Shown: piece after piece, positions 9,411 through 21,477 of the stretch
How the letters are laid out: each line of letters starts with the position of its first letter
Numbering within the stretch: the first letter of the stretch is position 1
NCBI GenBank assembly: GCA_028671895.1
Contig: CM053796.1
Location: forward strand, 25,294,860 to 25,358,859
Origin: Oenanthe sinensis
Taxonomy: Eukaryota; Streptophyta; Magnoliopsida; Apiales; Apiaceae
Direction of reading: 5' to 3'
DNA length: 64,000 bases
Translations under genes and position numbers: made by a program
Notes under the pieces: model-generated
Database searches by the model: none
What the model saw: only the letters and a program-made list of their open reading frames with translations
What the model was told of the DNA's origin: nothing

Positions 9411-10388
9411 TGATGTGTTGAAATACTGCAAGCGCACAGTGGTTAATTGTAGCAATCACAGATCGATCCTCAGAGACTATGAAATTTCCAAACCCTAATA
9501 AATAAATCAGGCAGACTAGACAAATAATGTTGAGATGAAATTTAATTAACCTAATAAGCAAATAAGAACAAATAAATATGGAAAACGTAGGAATCCGAAT
9601 CCATCAATTAATCACAATTAATATCCAACTTGCCCTAAAAATCAATTCTCTTTCTTCAACAAATAAATATCAATTAACGAGACAAGCATATACTATGAAA
9701 CTTATTATCTAACAATAACCCATCAAAACTTCATGGAGCAAGCATAGGCTATGAAAAATAAATTCGGTAACAATAATATATCAAAATCACTTTGTTAATT
9801 AAACAATTAAGCACCAAGAAAAATCATGAGAATCAATCAATAGAAACAAGTAAATACTAAAAATAATCAACTAACTTCACCTTCATCCTAGGGCTAGAGA
9901 ATTAGCTAGACATGCTTGAAGAAGAAAACAAAGCAACTAATATAAGACATGCAAATAATAAATAACATAAAAAGTGTTTGAAAGATAAAAACTTGTTTGT
10001 ATTGAAAGAGCAAGAAAATAAAAGTACTCTACTCCTACTCCTAATTATTGAAAACTAAAGTTAAAGTTAAGGTACAAGGTTCATAAAATACAATAGAGGA
10101 GACCCATATATATAGGGGAAATAATGTAGGTTTTCTATATCGATTACAAATTGAATTCTAAATATTTCCTTCTATTCCTTTTTCTTCTCCAACAAGTTTT
10201 CGATTTTTTCTCCTTTTTCTTTGCCTCCAAGTAATCTCCACCTCCTTCCTTGTATTTTCCTTTTTCTGCTACAATTCTGATTTTAATTAATTTCCTACAA
10301 AACAAAGTAAAAATAATTAATTAACTAATAAAATTACGAAAACAAACATAAAATAGGTATTAAAGATGTATTAATTATGGACCTATCA
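9411..10388 (-). repeat. 5' LTR of the Athila-like element (right on plus strand)
   Basis: 978-bp partner of 3297-4273, TG...CA ended and followed by TATAC. In element sense it is the promoter-bearing 5' LTR, next to the primer-binding site. Confidence 0.93.
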
Positions 10389-10423
10389 TATACCACGAAA
10401 GTATCAGGTTCACTAAAGCACAC

Positions 10424-11062
10424 CTTCTCGAGTTTGTTAATACACTCTCCGGTAGAAGCTGCTTTTAACTTGGATTTCTCATCTACAATCAAAGGCATAA
10501 ACTGTTGCAGCAAGTTTGTTATATTACGAAGACCTTTCCTCTCCAAATTTAGAGAAACCATAGCTGTTCTCCCAACTGTATGTGCATTTCGATCTGATTC
10601 AGTTACAAAATTATTAAACCAGCTACAAATCAATAACTTCAGAAGCATTACTAATTACGAAACCTAAACACAGATTAACCGAGACATGTAAGTTCGTAAC
10701 TGAAAAAAAATGTTGACAGTAACATTTCAATGGTACAGTATACATATATAGGTAGCAGCTGGGAGATTCAAAACCACGTATTAAGTTAAATTCATCATTT
10801 CAGCGCAGTTATATAAAAATTGAAAAATAAAAAGCATTCGAAAATTATAACAGTTGAAAACATAAGCTCGATTGTATTAAAATTAGCATAACGATTAAGC
10901 AATAAATTCTAGAATACACTTGACAAATCAATTCATCAATTATAAAATATTGAAAAAAACTAAAATTTTAAAATGAAGATGCGCTCACACTCACACATAG
11001 TAATTACCTGAAGGCATAATGTTGTCAGAATTGAGTAGAATTAAGCCTTCTTTCTTGGACAT
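10424..11062 (-). pseudogene. Shugoshin exons 1 and 2 (5' end of a disrupted gene)
   Basis: Minus-strand exon 1 (11008-11062) starts MSKKEGLILLNSDNIMPS and ends CAG|GTAAT. Exon 2 (10424-10593) starts after CTGAATCAG and encodes DRNAHTVGRTAMVSLNLERK, then GLRNITNLLQQ, and ends GECINKLEK|GTGTG. The RKGL-x-x-I-(T/S)NL-QQ and E-x-I-x-KL-x-K patterns match the start of plant shugoshin-1-like proteins, just ahead of the coil. The phase joins exon 3 at 3231. The gene is broken twice: a 7.1-kb retroelement sits in intron 2, and the coil exon is inverted. Upstream is a CT-rich leader. The downstream C-terminal SGO motif is not in the window. Confidence 0.75.
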
Positions 11063-11068
11063 TGCCTA

Positions 11069-11217
11069 AACCTTAGCCACCTCTCTCTCTCTCCCTCTAC
11101 CTGTCTGGCTCTGTCTCAACCTTAGCCACCTCTCTCTCTCTCCCTCTACCTCTCCCTCTCTCGCTCTGTCTCTCTCCTTCTCTCTCTGTCTCCCCCTCCC
11201 TCTCTACAAATTCTATA
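11069..11217. repeat. CT-rich leader with tandem duplication
   Basis: A pyrimidine microsatellite-like tract. A ~50-bp unit starting AACCTTAGCCACC occurs twice (about 11069 and 11118). It lies just upstream of the shugoshin start on the minus strand, where it reads as a GA-rich 5' leader, a common plant promoter feature. Confidence 0.75.
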
Positions 11218-11430
11218 GTTTATGTTTATCCTTTTTAGCTGATTTATGTTTTTTTTATCATTTCTTTTTTACCTATTCACATTTTTTTATTTTTAGTTAA
11301 ATGCGATATAATTTTATATGTTACATGCAGATACTTTTAATAACTATTTGCAGATACAAATCCAGAGAAAATTCTTCCAAAATAGTTCCAAATACTTGCC
11401 AGGGAAACAAATGTACTTATCGTTAAAGGT

Positions 11431-12033
11431 CGATAAATAATACTGAAGGGTTTCTAATAGAATTTGAGCCGAATGTGCAAGCTGTACTCTATGGATTATA
11501 ACTTGAGCTCTCAAAATTAGAGTTCAAAGTGTTCAAGAGCCATTGAAAAACTATTAAATATATCTTTAATTCAAAGACAACAAACTGGGATCATCAGCAA
11601 ATTTGGTTTTAACAACCTCGTAATAGACTACAATTGCAATAAGACATTACATAAATAAACTTCATTCATGACAACAATTACAATAACATATTACATGAAT
11701 CAAGACAACTATTACATAAACCAATTTCAGTACTATCCAGACCTCAAGCATCTTCATCTTCACTTCCAAGTTTACTCCTCATCGTTGATGTCATCGTGAT
11801 CATCTTCATCTTCATCTTCATCTTCATCAACTTCCTCTTCTTCATCAGCTTCCTCTTCTTCATCACACTTAGCTTCATCTCCCTCCTCCCCTTCTTCATC
11901 TCCTTCTCCCTCACACTCACCTTCTTCTTCGGAGAAACTTTCGGAATTTGCTAAAAACTTATACTCTAGCTCTTTAATCTTTTTTAATCAAAATTTTAAA
12001 ATAATGATACATGTGTAATTATACAAAATACAA
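11431..12033 (-). pseudogene. 3' end of an acidic-tailed gene, copy A
   Basis: Minus-strand sequence from about 11985 encodes KIKELEYKFLANSESFSEEE, then a Glu/Asp-rich tail ending HDDINDEE and a TAA stop at 11772-11774; the rest is 3' UTR. Many chromatin-associated proteins (NAP/SET, HMG) end this way, but nothing here identifies the protein and the upstream exons are not visible. A diverged second copy lies at 21530-21862. Flanking words such as GATAAATAATACTGAAGGG and TGTAATTATACAAAATACAA appear in both copies but in rotated order, which points to a tandem duplication later split by the SIRE-C insertion. Confidence 0.5.
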
Positions 12034-12597
12034 TGTTCCGAACAACTGGCCGGGTGGGACGGATGAATTAAGAAATTAAATATTTATTATAAACCCAATT
12101 TTTTATATTAAAAAATATATTTAAAACAAATACATACATACACACACATAATCACATTCAAGTAAATTCATATTTTTAAACTATTAATTTAATCAATATA
12201 TATGTACACCGTAATAGTTTATTTTCAAAGTGTATCATCTAAAATTTAAATATGTACACTACTTACAATTTGACTAATAAATTTTAATATTTTAAATTTT
12301 ACATAATATTCATTCTTTTATTTTATTTTATTTTTATCTATTTCTAAAATAAATATACATTAAATTATATCATTTTATATAGGAGAATAAGGAACCTATG
12401 ATTGATATTAGGTAACTTACGTGAGATAATGAATAAATTAACTGTATTTTGATAATTATGATATTTTTATATGCACAATCAAAATAATATTTATAAAAAT
12501 TGTGTATATCAAAATACCATAATTATCTAACACAACTATTTTATTCACTATCTTAGGAAAAATTACTTACTTTCCTTATTCTCTTTATATAGGATTA
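12034..12597. other. AT-rich intergenic
   Basis: Long runs of A/T and no coding potential. An imperfect inverted pair is visible around 12450-12540 (words like AATTATGATATTTTTATA and the reverse), which may be a further small MITE. Confidence 0.35.
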
Positions 12598-12848
12598 CTC
12601 CTTCAGTTCCACCCATTTGTTTAAGTTTCGGAGAGAAGGTCCGACACGAATTTTAAGGTGCATATAAAGTATAGTACCGTAACTTATTTTTAAATTTTCT
12701 TTTTTCTGAATAAAAATTTAAACATTCAATTTTTATTCAAAATCAAAAAATTGTAAGAATAAGTTACGGAACTATACTTTATATGCACCTTAAAATGCGT
12801 GACAAACTCTCTCTCCGAAACGTAAACAAATGGGTTGGACGGAGGGAA
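12598..12848. mobile_element. Stowaway-like MITE (~250 bp)
   Basis: Terminal inverted repeats: left CTCCTTCAGTTCCACCCATT, right AAATGGGTTGGACGGAGGG. The element is flanked by TA and carries a long internal inverted repeat (CTTATTTTTAAATT against AAGAATAAGTTACGG). The CTCCCTCCGT-type terminus and TA target site are those of Tc1/mariner Stowaway elements. No coding capacity. Confidence 0.85.
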
Positions 12849-13017
12849 TATTATTTTAGTGTTAATATCGCAACTATAACTCAATTCCATATTTTATTAA
12901 GTATTTAACATATTTAAAATCTAATTTTGTTATAACTTTTTCAAAAAATTCATTTAATTTGTACATTATAAAAAAATTTGAACTCAACTATACGAGTTTC
13001 GTTTCTCATATTTAAAA

Positions 13018-13671
13018 TGTTAGGCCGTTTATACACGAACAATGAACTGTTATACGTAAATAAAGAAGTACTTTGTATTAACTTGAATCAACGTTTACAA
13101 GTTCTCTATCAAAGATGAACGAATATCTTTGACAGCTGCTAGGTTACACTTTCGAATGTAGCAAGCGATCACCCTTCTAGGGTAAACCTATCTGTGTTTA
13201 TATAGTACACAGTTTCAATCAATCTATATCAATATGCTATAAATCAGCTATTTTACATATCAATTATAGATTGCTGCTTTATCTCTTTCTTTGTTTAGCT
13301 CCGCATCTTCGCTTCAGTATATATATCTTCAATATATTTGTCTTGATCTTCGAAGACTTTCCATTCTTGTGATCATCATCTTCCCAATATAACTTCAACT
13401 GTATAGATTATGATCACCTTGTAAATTCTGGCTTCACTAACTCTGAAGATAAACTCAAATACCAAAACGTTCCTGACAGCAACTTTCTTGACAGTAACTT
13501 CTTTGACAGTAAGTTGCATGACAGTAACTTTTGCGCGTATGCATGACAGTATCTTTTGCGCGTATGCATGACAGTATCTTTGGCGGATAGCTTTGCTTGA
13601 CAATAGCTTTCTTGGTAAACTCTGATCAGTACCTGTTAAGAAAATACTGACATTAGCAATTATATCTAGCA
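13018..13671 (-). repeat. 3' LTR of SIRE-C, with TGACAGTA cluster
   Basis: 654 bp, TGTTAGGCC...TCTAGCA. Between 13470 and 13610 the word TGACAGTA/TGACAGCA occurs about seven times, twice as part of a TTTTGCGCGTATGCATGACA unit. Confidence 0.9.
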
Positions 13672-15067
13672 ATCTCCCCCAACTTGTTCATACTGAAAGA
13701 TGTACAAGTTATACAGATAATTGATGATGTCAAAACATATAACAGGCAAACATATACTAAGTACTTATCAGAATACTAACATAGTTTAACTACTATCAGT
13801 TTTCAGAAGATACTTATCAGAGAATGTGAAAAGTTGCCTGGAACTACTTTCTCCCCCTTTTTGACATTAGCCATTAGGACAATGAAAAAATAAGTCGTGT
13901 GAACACTCTAAGTTTCCATATTCAAGATGAATAAACTGCTACAAGTTAGCCGTTTGTAAACACCACTCATAATTCTGAAAGATCAATATTATTTTGAATA
14001 AAAATAATATCAAATCAATTTTTGTGTAAATCTGACACAAATAATAATTTAATCATCAGAGATTAAACTATCAGAAAATAACACATGACTATCTGAGTTT
14101 GTCAATGACCCAATCTCAATACACATCACCTAGTACAGAGTATGCAGATGTGAAACGTGTGTGGTTAGCAGAGTTTACGATTAGTATTTAGAGAATCTCA
14201 TACTTTATAGATCTAAAGCAAAGTAGTAAATACTGTACACCTAAACTCTCATGGCTAATTTTCATTGATGATTACTAAACTCCGAACTATACACCTTGAC
14301 ACAATTTGTACAATACTGCAATTGTAAACAATTTACCTTTTTTTTTTATAATAATATGTGAATTAGTCCCCAAAAATTTAAATAAGTTTTAGCCCATGCT
14401 TTTTACCAGCATGTTCATGGATCGTCCTAAACCACATCATGATCTCAAAGGAAAACTGTTTCCAGTAATCAGTATTTGTGAATTTAGTCCCCAAAAACTT
14501 AAGTAAATTTTAGCCCATACTTTTAAGAAGTATGTTCATGGATCTTCCTAATCACAACTAAACAAAAATAATACAGCAATATTGAACTGGTCCCAAAAAA
14601 TGTAATTACATTTTAGCCCATATTTTTAAATATGTTCATGGATCGTTCCAGTCAATAAACTATCAGATGTTACAACTATCAGAGTTTATCAGATCATCAG
14701 CTTATATCTATGCCTTCGAGAGTAAATGTGAACAGTGAATACTAACTTAGATTTAGATCAATAACTTAAGAGATGCAAAAAAAAAACTAACCGTAATAGC
14801 ATGCTCGTGTAAAGTATTCTGCACATTTCTAAATTCAGACCATATATACCAAAATAGGGTTCATGACTACTAACTGACAATCATGCGACTGGCAAAGATG
14901 TGGTGCATCAGAGTTTACACAAACAGAGTTTGACAGTCAGAGTTTATATGCAAAACTTGACCTTCAGAGTATAAGAGCAGAGTTTACAAAACAGTTCACA
15001 TGTAGGTGGAATAGAGAGCATTATATGACATGTAATAGACAGAGTTTAATATGCCTAACCACAAATC
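13672..15067 (-). other. SIRE-C region between pol and 3' LTR, non-coding
   Basis: 1.4 kb without an ORF where related elements carry an accessory ORF. It contains three diverged hairpin repeats (14361-14650) and, at 14680-15050, a cluster of CAGAGTTT words (for example ATCAGAGTTTACACAAACAG). The polypurine tract lies at 13672-13690. Confidence 0.7.
14361..14650 (-). repeat. Three tandem diverged repeats, each with a short hairpin
   Basis: Units of ~70 bp start near 14361, 14480 and 14585 and share GTCCCCAAAAA, TTTTAGCCCAT, and TGTTCATGGATC. Each holds a stem-loop: CATGCT/AGCATG (14395-14400, 14408-14413), CATACTT/AAGTATG (14516-14522, 14528-14534) and CATATTT/AAATATG (14619-14625, 14628-14634). 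Stem positions 4 and 5 change in matched pairs, so pairing is kept while sequence drifts. Confidence 0.8.
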
Positions 15068-18000
15068 TTAGTCTGATCCAGAGATCATTCCAAGTTCATT
15101 TACCAGCCTTGTGAAAGTGCTTTCACTCAATGGTTTAGTGAAAATATCAGCTAGCTGTTGGTCTGTAGGCACAAAAATAAGCTCAATGTCTCCTTCCTCT
15201 ACATGCTCCCTTATGAAATGATATCTGATGCTGATGTGCTTTGTCATGGAATGTTGAACTGGATTTCCTGTCATGGCAATAGCACTTTGATTATCACAAA
15301 AGATAGGAATGTTAGAATAATCTAACCCATAATCCAGCAACTGATTCCTCATCCAAAGAATCTGTGCACAACAGCTTCTTGCAGCAATATACTCTGCCTC
15401 TGCTGTAGACGTAGATGTGGATTTTTGTTTCTTACTGAACCAAGAAACAATTCTGTCACCAAGAAATTGACAGCTTCCACTGGTGCTTTTTCTGTCATTT
15501 TTACAACCTGCAAAGTCTGCATCAGAGTAACCAATTAACTTAAAATCTGATTCTCTAGGATACCACACCCCTAAGGTAATGGTTCCTTTAAGATATTTGA
15601 AGATTCTCTTTACAGCAATTAAGTGTGGTTCCCTTGGATCAGCTTGAAATCTAGCACACAAACAGGTTGCAAACATGATGTCAGGTCTGCTTGCAGTAAG
15701 ATACAGAAGTGAACCAATCATGCCTCTGTAGATGGTGGCATCTACTGAGACACCATTGTCTTTATCTAATTTTGTTACAGTAGCCATGGGAATGGGTGCA
15801 GAAGAGCTATCAAGCATCCCAAATTTCTTCAACAGATTTCTGGTGTACTTGGCTTGATTAATGAAAATTCCATCCTCAAGTTGCTTCACTTGCAGACCTA
15901 AAAAATAACTTAGCTCCCCCATCATGCTCATTTGAAATCTAGACTGCATAAGTTTAGCAAATCTTTCACAGAGTTTGGGATTAGTGGATCCAAAAATTAT
16001 GTCATCAACATATATTTGAACTAACAACAGGTCCTTACCTTTTTGAAAATAAAACAAGGTTTTATCAATAGTACCTCTGGTGAAACCACTTTCCAAGAGA
16101 AATTTGGCTAGTGTTTCATACCATGCTCTAGGTGCTTGTTTTAATCCATAAAGGGCCTTGTCCAGCCTATAGACATAATCAGGATACTTGGGATCCACAA
16201 ACCCTGGTGGTTGCTCAACATACACTTCTTCATCTAGTTTCCCATTTAGAAAAGCACTTTTTACATCCATCTGAAAGACCTTGAATTTCTTGTGTGATGC
16301 ATATGCTAGAAACATCCTTATGGCCTCTAACCTTGCAACTGGTGCAAAGGTTTCATCATAGTCAATACCCTCCTGTTGAGAGTATCCTTTGGCCACTAGT
16401 CTAGCTTTGTTCCTTGTCACTATTCCCTCACTATCTGTCTTGTTTCTAAACACCCATTTTGTACCAATAATTGATCTGTTCTTTGGTCTTGGTACTAGTG
16501 TCCAAACTTCATTTCTCTCAAATTCATTCAACTCTTCTTGCATTGCTGTAATCCAATCAGCATCTAGAAGAGCTTCACCAATTTTCTTTGGTTCTGTCTG
16601 TGACAAAAATGCATGATACATACATTCATTTGATGTGCCACTTCTGGTTTGAATACCAGCTTCTGGATCTCCAATTATTTGATCCCTTGGATGAGACTTT
16701 GACCATTTAATAGCATGTGGCAACTGATTCCTTGCATTTCTGGATTCTCCCCCTTGATCCATGCTCTCTGCATTTTCTGAGGCTCCCCCTGAATATGAGC
16801 CCTCAAAGTTTGAGTTAGCAGAGTTGGAATCATTATTATTTGATTGCCCTGAATTAGTCTCATTATTTGATTCTGCAGGATGTGACTGATCAGAGTTTAT
16901 CACTTCAACATAATCTTTATCAGAGACTATCAGAGGTACAGAGTATGCTCCATTAGAGTCTGTGGAAATTTCATCAGAGTTTATCGGATCAGAGAATAGT
17001 TCTTCATTTTCAAAGTGTAGTTGATCATGATCATCAACATCTTCAAGTCCAGTGATTTTCTTGTCATCAAATGACACATGAATTGATTCCATGACCACCC
17101 TTGTTCTCAGATTGTAAACTCTGAATGCCTTTGTAGAAATTGGATATCCCACAAAGATTCCTTCATCGGCTTTTAACTCAAATTTTGTAAGCTGTTCTGG
17201 GTGTGTTTTCAACACAAAACACTTACAACCAAAGATATGAAAATACTTTAGATTAGGTTGTTTCCCTTTCACCATCTCATATGGTGTTTTTCCATGCTTA
17301 TTTATCAGAGTAGAATTCTGAGTAAAACAAGCAGTTTGAACAGCTTCTGCCCAGAAATAGGTTGGTAATTTAGCTTCATCTAGCATGGTTCTGGAAGCTT
17401 CAATAAGAGTTCTATTTTTCCTTTCAACTACACCATTTTGTTGTGGTGTACCTGGTGCAGCAAACTCTTGCTTAATCCTTCTGTCCTTGCAGAATTCTTC
17501 CATAGTAGCATTCCTGAATTCAGTTCCATTATCACTTCTGATTATCTTTACTTTGTGCTCAGATCCATTATCCAGTAGCTTTACATGCTCTATCAGAGTT
17601 TGTTGAGTTTCATCCTTCTTCGCTAGAAAATACACCCATGTGTATCTGGTATATTCATCAACAATGACTAAAGCATATCTTTTTCTTCCAATAGATTCAA
17701 CATTCACTGGACCAAATAGATCAACATGAAGTAAATGATAGGGATGCACAATTGCTGATTCAGTTTTGCTCTTGAATGATGTCTTCCTTTGCTTGGCCTT
17801 TTGACATGAATCACATAGGCCATCTAGACTGAGTAGAGATTTTGGAAGACCTCTCACCAGATCTTTTCTGATCAACTCATTAATGTTGTTCAAATTGAGA
17901 TGGGAGAGCTTCTTATGCCATTTCCAACTTTCTTCACTGGACACTGTTGAAGCCAAACAGATAGCCTTTCCTTCAGAGTTTACAGAAACTCTAGCTTCAT

Positions 18001-18345
18001 AGATGTTATTGTGCCTGTGTCCAAGAAGAGCTAGTTTCTCAGTAGCTTTGCTTATGATTTCACAACATTCTTCATCAAAGCTTACTTTATAACCTCTGTC
18101 ACAGAGTTGACTCACAGATAACAGATCATGCTTGAGTCCTGGGACATGAGCTACATTAGTGATGATGACATTTCCCAAATTTATACTGCCATATCCCAAA
18201 ATTCTTCCTATGTTGCCATCTCAATAAGAAACATTTGGGCCAGCCTTTTCCTCATAGTCTGATAGCAGGGCTTTATTTCCAGTCATGTGTCCTGAACATC
18301 CACTGTCCAAAACTAGGATACTTTCCCTGTTGCCCTGCAATCACA
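15068..18345 (-). pseudogene. SIRE-C Pol (protease, integrase, RT, RNase H)
   Basis: The 1043-codon frame 18199-15068 is open. Just upstream a TGA near 18220 interrupts SY(stop)DGN, after the protease core LDSGCSGHMTG in the same frame. The integrase has the zinc-binding part (WHKKLSHLN...CDSC) and catalytic segment (HVDLFGPVN, DNGTEFRN, QQNGVVERKNRT). The reverse transcriptase has FQMDVKSAFLNG and YVDDIIFGS. RNase H has AEAEYIAA and DNQSAIA. The C-terminus ADIFTKPL...ELGM is typical of SIRE. A single premature stop makes it a recently dead pol. In element sense a TGATTGCAG|GGCAACA acceptor-like site marks the gag-pol junction at about 18333-18337. Confidence 0.9.
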
Positions 18346-18351
18346 AACAAA

Positions 18352-20651
18352 CTAATGTTTAGTTTTAAGGATCCAGACTTGCTTGGATCCTTTGTCCTTT
18401 TTATGGTTGTTAGCTTTTGCAGCGGAATTATTTCTGTTATCAGAGTGTAAGCTAACATTTGACTTATCAGACTTTACACTAGCGGAATTAACTTTGACCC
18501 ATTTCAAATTGGGCTTCAATTCATAATAATTGTGATAAAATTTATGATAATTCTTGCAAGTGTACATCGAGTGCCATGTGCTTCCACAATGGTTACAATA
18601 AGTCATAGGTCTAGTCGTAACATTATATTTCTTATCCCCTGACTTGGAGGGTAAAGAATTCACATTCTTATTTTTCCTGCAAAAAATAGCAAGATGGTTA
18701 GGACTACCACAGTTAAAGCATGTTTTTCTAGGAGCATCAGGAATATGCATATAATTATTTCTTTTATCAATACCAACTTTACCATTTCTATTTTTCCTAG
18801 ACAATTTCACCTTATTAACAGACTTTACCTCTTTCAGCTTTTGCTTGAGTTGCTTGTCTGTCATAAGTCCAACATTAACATGTTTAAAACTCACTTTAAC
18901 AGGCTTCTTTTTAACCTCCTCTTTGACAGTCTCTTTAATAGTTTCTTGCTTTTCCTCCTTTTTAACTGTCTCAGAGTTTGTCTTAGAGGACTCAGGAACA
19001 AATTTCATTGGTTTGATTTAGGTTTAGGTGGGGGATGAGACTTAACCTTAACATTATCCTGAAATCTAAGCTCATCATTCTCACCATAACCTAAACCAGT
19101 AGGGCTATCCTGAAAAACTTGTTGGAAATGTTTTACTTGATTTAGTCCAAGTCTCAAAATTTTTTCTCTCTTTAGCCAATTCAGATTCAAGGTATTTAAA
19201 TCTCTTAAGTAGTTCCTCTTTAACATACACAACATCATCTCTCTCCTTTTTAACATCGTTTTGAATTACTACTCATTTTCAAGAAAGATGTTTCTATTCT
19301 TAATAGTGGAACTCTCAGATTTTATCCTCTCATTCTCTTTTGTCTGATCTTTATAACTAATCAACAAACTTTTGAGATAGACTCTAAGTTCAGATATATT
19401 ATCAGTATCAAAAGCAAGAGAAGTTTGAGGTACCTGAATTTCAGATGGCTGATTATCAATAGAAGCCATGAGTGCATAGTTGACTTCACCATCAGAGTCT
19501 GATGTATCTGCCCAGTCCTTGCCTTTTGAGATGAGGGCCTTTTCCTGCTTTCCTTTCTTGCACTCAGTTGCAAAGTGCCCTTTCTCTCCACAGCTGTAGC
19601 AAGGTAGCTTGGATTTATCAGTTTTACCAGGGTTCCTGTCTTTACCATCAGCTCTTGCAAAGTCCTTTTTGCCATATTTTGAGCTGCTTCTAGAAAACTT
19701 CTTCCCTTTCTTGAACCCTGTGAAGCCCATCTTCTTGAATGTCTTCACCATCAGGACATCCATTTCCATCATCTTTTCCTTATCATCTTCATCAGAAGAT
19801 TCAGATGATTCATCAGAACTAGAGTCACCATCAGAGTTTGATGACTCAGAGTTTATGGTTAGAGCTTTTCCCTTAGCTCTCTTCCTTGATTTTTCTTTCT
19901 TCAAGGGCTTTTCTCCCACTTTTAGAGCAACATGTCTTGTCTTCTTGTTGTTCCTATTGCTCCTTTGCTCCATCTCTAATTCATGGGTTTTGAGCATCCC
20001 ATAAATTTCATCAAGTTCCATCTCTCCTAGCTCATAGTTATCTCTTAAGGTAGTGGTTTTCAAATCCCACTATTCAGGCAGAGAAAGGAGAAATTTCAGA
20101 TTAGAGTCCTCCAAATCATACTCTTTGTCAACTAATGACAGATCATTCAATAGCTTTACAAATCTGTCATAAGTATCAGTCAATGATTCATCAGCCCTTG
20201 AATCAAAGTGTTCATACTCCTGTGTGAGTATGGTCTTTCTATTCTTCTTGATAGCCTTGGTTCCCTGACATCTAGTCTCCAAAGCATCCCAAATTTCCTT
20301 TGCACTTTTACATGCAATTACTCTGTTAGACATAACATTATCCAAAGCACTGTGGAGAAGATGTCTAACCTTTGCATCTTTTGCAATTGATGCAATATCC
20401 TCAGCAGTCATGTCCTTCTTTTCCTTGGGAATAAGCCTTGGTTCTTCACCATTAACAGGCACAGACAGCTTTGTGGGATTGTGAGGACCATCTTCAATTC
20501 TTTCAAGATATTCTGGATCTATAGCTTCCAGAAACATGGTCATCTTCACTTTCCAGATAGGATATTCTGATGCCTTGAGTATAGGAACCCTAATAGACTC
20601 ATACCTGCTCATCTGGTTTAATTTGTTCCCGTTTTGGTTTGTCTCAGACAT
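18352..20651 (-). pseudogene. SIRE-C Gag with extended zinc-knuckle linker
   Basis: Starts MSETNQNGNKLNQMSRYESI and runs through the Copia Gag (YPIWKVKMTMFLEAIDPEYL, IWDALETRCQGT). A TAG near 20067 interrupts LLSLPE(stop)WDLKTTTL, then the frame continues to a CCHC knuckle CYSCGEKGHFATEC (~19590-19550). Further stops and frameshifts lie at 19268-19010. A third block carries two more knuckle-like motifs (CFNCGSPNHLAIFC and CNHCGSTWHSMYTC) and ends KQVWILKTKH. The long linker with extra knuckles between Gag and protease is a feature shared with SIRE-A and SIRE-B here. Confidence 0.88.
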
Positions 20652-20698
20652 TGTTTTGTTCGTGAATAGATCGAAAACTGTATAGATTAAATAGCGTA

Positions 20699-20711
20699 GG
20701 CTCTGATACCA
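20699..20711 (-). promoter_or_regulatory. Primer-binding site of SIRE-C, initiator tRNA-Met
   Basis: The minus strand reads TGGTATCAGAGCC two bases inside the 5' LTR, the standard Copia primer site. Confidence 0.9.
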
Positions 20712-20713
20712 AT

Positions 20714-21350
20714 TGTTAGGCCGTTTATACACGAACAATGAACTGTTATACATAAATAAAGAAGTACTTTATATTAACTTGAATCAACGTTTACAAGTTC
20801 TCTATCTTTGACAGCTGCTAGGTTACACTTTCGAATGTAGCAAGCGATCACCCTTCTAGGGTAAACCTATCTGTGTTTATATAGTACACAGTTTCAATCA
20901 ATCTATATCAATATGCTATAAATCAGCTATTATACATATCAATTATAGATTGCTGCTTTATCTCTTTCCTTGTTTCGCTCCGCATCTTCGCTTCAGTATA
21001 TATATCTTCAATATATTTGTCTTGATCTTCGAAGACTTTCCATTCTTGTGACCATCATCTTCCCAATATAACTTCAACTGTATAGATTATGATCACCTTG
21101 TAAATTCTGGCTTCACTAACTCTGAAGATAAACTCAAATACCAAAACGTTCCTGACAGCAACTTTCTTGACAGTAACTTCTTTGACAATAAGTTGCATGA
21201 CAGTAACTTTTACGCGTATGCATGACAGTATCTTTTGCGCGTATGCATGACAGTATCTTTGGCGGATAGCTTTGCTTGACAGTAGCTTTCTTGGTAAACT
21301 CTGATCAGTACTTGTTAAGAAAATACTGACATTAGCAATTATATATAGCA
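20714..21350 (-). repeat. 5' LTR of SIRE-C
   Basis: 637 bp, partner of 13018-13671. It lacks 17 bp near 20805. It has the same TGACAGTA cluster (21150-21290) and is followed by TAAAA. Confidence 0.9.
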
Positions 21351-21477
21351 TAAAAAAATATTAATAAATAATTTATATATGATGCATTTATAATATGTAA
21401 AATTAATATATGACAATAAAAATTGATGGTTTGTGAATTAAAGTTTTTAAAAGAAAAATAAAAATCCAAATACATCA

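Larger units (their letters stand above)
3297..10388 (-). mobile_element. Athila-like Ty3/gypsy retrotransposon, Gag-protease only, young
   Basis: A complete LTR element of 7.1 kb in minus orientation. Near-identical LTRs (3297-4273 and 9411-10388) begin TGATGTG and end CCTATCA on the plus strand. The flanks carry the 5-bp target-site duplication TATAC (3292-3296 and 10389-10393). The primer-binding site matches the tRNA-Asp type used by Athila elements. The internal region holds one 938-codon ORF (Gag, zinc knuckle, protease) and no reverse transcriptase, RNase H or integrase, so it would depend on proteins from a relative. It sits in the intron between shugoshin exons 2 and 3. Only a handful of LTR differences (for example AACCTAGG versus AACGTAGG) indicate a recent insertion. 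Confidence 0.93.
13018..21350 (-). mobile_element. SIRE-type Ty1/copia retrotransposon, full length (SIRE-C)
   Basis: 8.3-kb element in minus orientation with LTRs 13018-13671 and 20714-21350 and a TAAAA target-site duplication (13013-13017 and 21351-21355). The primer-binding site matches initiator tRNA-Met. A purine tract (AAGTTGGGGGAGAT) precedes the 3' LTR. Gag and Pol have the SIRE/Maximus signatures, but several stops and frameshifts inactivate it. Unlike SIRE-A and SIRE-B in this window it has no recognisable accessory ORF between pol and the 3' LTR. LTRs differ by one 17-bp indel and scattered substitutions, so it is moderately young. Confidence 0.93.

Noticed and set aside
10377..10667. 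Plus-strand 96-codon ORF
   Set aside because: Antisense to shugoshin exon 2, whose splice sites and family match support the minus strand.
11800..11900. CTTCAT repeat as a microsatellite only
   Set aside because: On the minus strand it encodes a continuous acidic tail with a stop, and the second copy at 21763-21862 also keeps an acidic frame, so a coding origin is more likely.
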